DNA of 34,754 bases from AC-32 sp963772975 (GTDB lineage: Bacteria > Actinomycetota > Thermoleophilia > Gaiellales > Gaiellaceae). Of this stretch, positions 32,072 to 34,754 are shown piece by piece. The stretch spans positions 1-34,754 of the forward strand of contig CAVYZH010000015.1 in assembly GCA_963772975.1 (NCBI GenBank). The letters are read 5' to 3'. Both the position numbers and the translations under genes were made by a program. Under the pieces are notes generated by a model. That model searched no databases. It saw only the letters and a program-made list of their open reading frames with translations, and was not told the origin of the DNA. Position 1 is the stretch's first letter. The number at the start of each line of letters is the position of its first letter.

Positions 32072-33088
32072 ATGGCGCAGGCGTCGGTCGAGCCGGGCAG
32101 AACGGGCAACCGTCCAGACCGCAACCTCGCGCTCGAGCTCGTCCGCGTGACCGAGGCCGCGGCGCTCGCGGCCGGCCGCTGGATCGGCCGCGGCGACAAG
32201 GAGGCCGCCGACCAGGCCGCGGTCGACGGCATGCGCGCGATCCTCGACACCGTCTCGATGGAAGGCGTCGTCGTGATCGGCGAAGGCGAGAAGGACGAGG
32301 CGCCGATGCTCTACAACGGCGAGGAGGTCGGCGACGGCCACGGCCCGGCGGTCGACGTCGCGGTCGACCCGCTCGAAGGAACGCGCCTGACGGCCAAGGG
32401 CCAGCCGAACGCGATCGCGGTGATCGCGCTCGCGGAGCGAGGGACGATGTTCTTCCCGGGCGCGGCCTTCTACATGGACAAGATCGCGACCGGGCCTGAG
32501 GCAATCGACGTGGTCGACCTCGACGCGCCGCCCCGCGAGAACATCGAGCGCGTCGCCCGGGCCAAGGGCTTGCGGCCGAGCGAGGTCTCGGTCGTCGTGC
32601 TCGAGCGCGACCGGCACGAGGCCTTGATCGACGAGCTCCGCGAGACCGGCTGCAAGGTGCACCTGATCCCGGACGGCGACGTCGCGCCGGCGATCGCGGC
32701 CGCCCAGCCGCAGACCGGCGTCGACCTGCTGATGGGGATCGGCGGCACGCCGGAAGGCGTGATCGCGGCAGCCGCGCTGAAGTGCGTGGGCGGCGGGGTG
32801 CAGGGCAAGCTCTGGCCGCGCAACGACGAGGAGCGCTCGGACCTCGTCAACGCCGGCTTCGACCTCGACCGGGTGCTGACAACGGACGACCTCGTCTCAG
32901 GCCAGGACGTCTTTGTCGCCGCGACGGGCGTGACCACCGGCGCGTTGCTGCGCGGCGTCCGCTACCGGTCGGAGGCGGCGGTAACGGATTCGATCGTGAT
33001 GCGCTCCCGATCGGGCACCGTGCGGCGCATCGAGGCGACGCACGCCTTGGACAAGCTCGAGCGTTTCACCGGCCGCCAGTACCGCTAG
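32072..33088 (+). CDS. glpX: Class II fructose-1,6-bisphosphatase
   Basis: The 338-residue enzyme hydrolyses fructose-1,6-bisphosphate to fructose-6-phosphate, the committed step of gluconeogenesis. GlpX signatures: RNLALELVRVTEAAALAA, the metal-binding VVIGEGEKDEAPMLYNGE, VDVAVDPLEGT, GIGGTPEGVIAAAALKC and GGGVQGKLWP. It lies 12 bp after argS and overlaps fba tail to tail by 4 nt (ctag). ATG 32072 follows a weak AGGA. The pairing with fba fits the gap-pgk-tpiA-gpmI operon a few kb away. Confidence 0.95.
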   Translation: MAQASVEPGRTGNRPDRNLALELVRVTEAAALAAGRWIGRGDKEAADQAAVDGMRAILDTVSMEGVVVIGEGEKDEAPMLYNGEEVGDGHGPAVDVAVDPLEGTRLTAKGQPNAIAVIALAERGTMFFPGAAFYMDKIATGPEAIDVVDLDAPPRENIERVARAKGLRPSEVSVVVLERDRHEALIDELRETGCKVHLIPDGDVAPAIAAAQPQTGVDLLMGIGGTPEGVIAAAALKCVGGGVQGKLWPRNDEERSDLVNAGFDLDRVLTTDDLVSGQDVFVAATGVTTGALLRGVRYRSEAAVTDSIVMRSRSGTVRRIEATHALDKLERFTGRQYR

Positions 33089-34107
33089 ACCGCGGCCGCT
33101 TCTCGCTCCATCTCAGGCGCGTACATCCCGGTCCGCGCGGCGCCATTCATCTTCGCGCGGTGGTAGTAGGCACGCTGGGCGGCCTCGACGTTCTCGGGCT
33201 TGCCGCCCCAGGCCTTGAGTGCGGGTGCCTGCAGCGCGCGGCCGTACGAGAACGAGAGCTGCCACGGGTGCGGGCCGCGCGCGTTCATCGCGTTCAGGTG
33301 CGCCGTCGCGTCCTCGTCGGTCTGGCCGCCGGAGAGAAACACGATCCCCGGCACCGACGCCGGGACGTGCTTGTAGAAGAGCGCAAGCGTCGCGTCGGCG
33401 ACCTCGTCCACGCCGGCACGGTCGGAGGCCTCGTAGCCCGAGAGCACCATGTTCGGCTTCAGCAGCGTGCCGCGGTAGTCGACGCGCTGGTCGTGCAGCT
33501 CGGTGTAGAGCGCCTGCAGCACGCGCCCGGTCGCCTTCGAGCTCTGCTCGAGCGTGTGCGTCCCGTCCTGCAGCACCTCCGGCTCGACGATCGGCACGAT
33601 CCCGGCCTCCTGACAGAGCGCGGCGTAGCGGGCGAGCGCGTGCGCGTTCGTCCAGACGCAGTACTCGCTCGGCGTGTCCGCCGCGATCGAGTAGGTCGCG
33701 CGCCACTTGGCGAAGCGCGCGCCGAGCTCGCGGTATTCGGCGAGCCGCTCGCGCAGCCCGTCCAAGCCTTCCGTGATCGTCTCGCCCTCGGCCAGCGCCA
33801 GCGGCTTCGCGCCCGTGTCGACCTTGATCCCCGGGATGACGCCCTTCGACTCGAGCAGCTTCGGGAACGGCGTCCCGTCCGAAGCGCTCTGGCGGATCGT
33901 CTCGTCGTACAGGATCACGCCGCTGATGTAGTCCTCCGCGCCCTCGGTCGTGAAGAGCAGCTCACGGTAGGCGCGCCTGGTGTCCTCGGTCGACTCGACG
34001 TCGATCGAGTCGAGGCGCTTCTTGATCGTGCCGGTGCTTTCGTCTGCCGCCAGGATCCCCTTGCCCTCGGCGACGAGCGCGTTCGCGGTGTCCGCTAGTT
34101 CCTGCAT
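33085..34107 (-). CDS. Class I fructose-bisphosphate aldolase
   Basis: The 340-residue aldolase cleaves or forms fructose-1,6-bisphosphate through a Schiff base. Class I motifs: GKGILAADESTGTIKKRL, GVIPGIKVDTG, KWRATYSI, IVPIVEPEVL, the Schiff-base Lys in GTLLKPNMVLSG, GIVFLSGGQTDEDA and the C-terminal Tyr region (GMYAPEMEREAAAV). This is the animal/plant-like form, found in a minority of bacteria. ATG 34107 with GGAGG seven bases upstream is preferred over an in-frame start 19 codons earlier. The gene converges with glpX. Confidence 0.94.
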   Translation of the reverse strand: MQELADTANALVAEGKGILAADESTGTIKKRLDSIDVESTEDTRRAYRELLFTTEGAEDYISGVILYDETIRQSASDGTPFPKLLESKGVIPGIKVDTGAKPLALAEGETITEGLDGLRERLAEYRELGARFAKWRATYSIAADTPSEYCVWTNAHALARYAALCQEAGIVPIVEPEVLQDGTHTLEQSSKATGRVLQALYTELHDQRVDYRGTLLKPNMVLSGYEASDRAGVDEVADATLALFYKHVPASVPGIVFLSGGQTDEDATAHLNAMNARGPHPWQLSFSYGRALQAPALKAWGGKPENVEAAQRAYYHRAKMNGAARTGMYAPEMEREAAAV

Positions 34108-34170
34108 TTCGGTGCCTCCGTTCGTTTCGCTGGGGGTGATTATCGCGGCTCGGCGTCGTAGCATGCTGGT

Positions 34171-34206
34171 GCCGAGGGGCCCTGCTGCGGCGAGCGGCCC
34201 CTCGGC
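34171..34206 (-). terminator. Hairpin directly after the lipoprotein gene
   Basis: gccgaggggcc (34171-34181) and ggcccctcggc (34196-34206) form a perfect 11-bp stem with a 14-nt loop. It abuts the stop codon of the minus-strand lipoprotein gene and lies upstream of fba, so it probably ends the lipoprotein transcript. Confidence 0.55.
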
Positions 34207-34710
34207 CTAGCGTGTGTCCGAGGCGTTCGTCTGCAGCAGTAGTTGCACCGCGCGCAGCTCGGCCGCGGTCGCCGGCTCGATCCGGCCCGCGCTGACCCAC
34301 CAGGCCGGATGGATCTCGTTCCAGCCGTGCTGGTCGTCCTCGACCCAGGGGCCGACGACCTCGACGCGCGCGCCCTCCTCGGGCACTGCCACGCGCGCCC
34401 GGTCGAACGGGATCACCTCGACGACGAGGTTGCCCCCGACGCGGTCGTTGCCGTCGGAGAGCAACGAGGGATCGTCAGGCCGCAGATCGATGTGCACGTC
34501 ACCGTCGTAGGGCTCGAAGACGACCTTGCTCACCGTCCCGACCGCGACTCGGCAGCGGCTCTTCACGCGCAGGCGGGAGGGGTGGTAGACGCCGGCCAGC
34601 GGGTTCCCGCCGCGGCAGTACGGCGATGGCGGCGCGACCTGCCGCCGCAGCGTGCAGGCAGCCGTGCAGCAGACGAGAAAGACGCCGATCACCGCCGCGG
34701 CTCGTCGCAT
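34207..34710 (-). CDS. Lipoprotein with a predicted beta-barrel (OB-like) domain
   Basis: The 167-residue product has a signal sequence with a lipobox (CTAAC, Cys19). A Cys pair (YCRGGNPL and SRCRVAVG) follows, then a beta-rich domain with VVFEPYDGDVHIDLRPDD, GNLVVEVIPFD, RVEVVGPWVEDD and HGWNEIHPAW. The 'D-G-D-x-H-x-x-x' and 'GW-x-E-I-H-P' pattern is seen in OB-like domains of actinobacterial surface proteins. The Cys pair may be oxidised outside the membrane. No function is assigned. Its 3' end abuts a terminator hairpin. Confidence 0.75.
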   Translation of the reverse strand: MRRAAAVIGVFLVCCTAACTLRRQVAPPSPYCRGGNPLAGVYHPSRLRVKSRCRVAVGTVSKVVFEPYDGDVHIDLRPDDPSLLSDGNDRVGGNLVVEVIPFDRARVAVPEEGARVEVVGPWVEDDQHGWNEIHPAWWVSAGRIEPATAAELRAVQLLLQTNASDTR

Positions 34711-34754
34711 CCAACGAGCGTGCCTGCGGCCGGGCCGCGCCGAAAGTCGCTCTT

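Overview
The window is high-GC DNA from an actinobacterium, most likely of the class Thermoleophilia (Gaiellales/Solirubrobacterales type). This placement is inference. It rests on whiA beside gap-pgk-tpiA, an actinobacterial-type HemQ, a DUF3467 protein, a class I fructose-bisphosphate aldolase paired with GlpX, and many secreted propeller and stalk proteins. No rRNA, tRNA or CRISPR array was seen.

Left edge and integrated element (1-11846). After the first codons of a minus-strand gene and a lipoprotein gene comes a peroxiredoxin gene (bcp) that has been split by a serine-integrase element of about 10.6 kb (1103-11744). A 21-bp identical core lies at both ends. The element brings its own diverged 5' end for bcp, with start codon and ribosome binding site, so a hybrid full-length peroxiredoxin is restored at the left end. 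The original 5' end is left at the right end as a 44-codon fragment. Inside the element are the integrase; a minus-strand run of three small overlapping genes, one with a Cys-rich zinc-binding motif; an HK97-type prohead protease with tandem N-terminal repeats and an HNH endonuclease, but no other phage morphogenesis genes; a signal-peptide protein split across two frames at a GGGAAAG heptamer; and a divergent pair of operons for secreted beta-propeller proteins. One of these proteins (9241-11190) is a fusion of the two families encoded beside it. The last ~520 bp of the element look non-coding.

Housekeeping region I (11874-20612). This holds a small membrane protein, HemQ (coproheme decarboxylase), a secreted glycoside-hydrolase-like TIM barrel with a disrupted frame, uvrC, a sialidase-like protein apparently started by CTG, pruA, an O6-alkylguanine alkyltransferase and whiA. 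The usual actinobacterial order uvrC-rapZ-yvcK-whiA is broken: rapZ and yvcK are absent from the interval.

Central carbon operon (20954-25286). gap, pgk, tpiA and gpmI run in tight order, with overlaps between the first three. Hairpin-rich spacers lie before gap and before gpmI. An ECF sigma factor follows.

Region II (25910-34710). This holds a Ser/Thr protein kinase interrupted by two compensating frameshifts, a small lipoprotein, a metallophosphoesterase, an M48 peptidase, a DUF3467 protein, a two-TM RCK potassium-channel protein with a non-canonical filter, arginyl-tRNA synthetase with no HIGH signature, glpX, class I aldolase and a lipoprotein. Together gap, pgk, tpiA, gpmI, fba and glpX cover glycolysis/gluconeogenesis from 2-phosphoglycerate to fructose-6-phosphate.

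Caution: at least four reading-frame breaks are visible (near 5361, 14210, 26130 and 26861). Some may be indel errors in the assembly, which weakens any single claim of programmed frameshifting or pseudogenisation.
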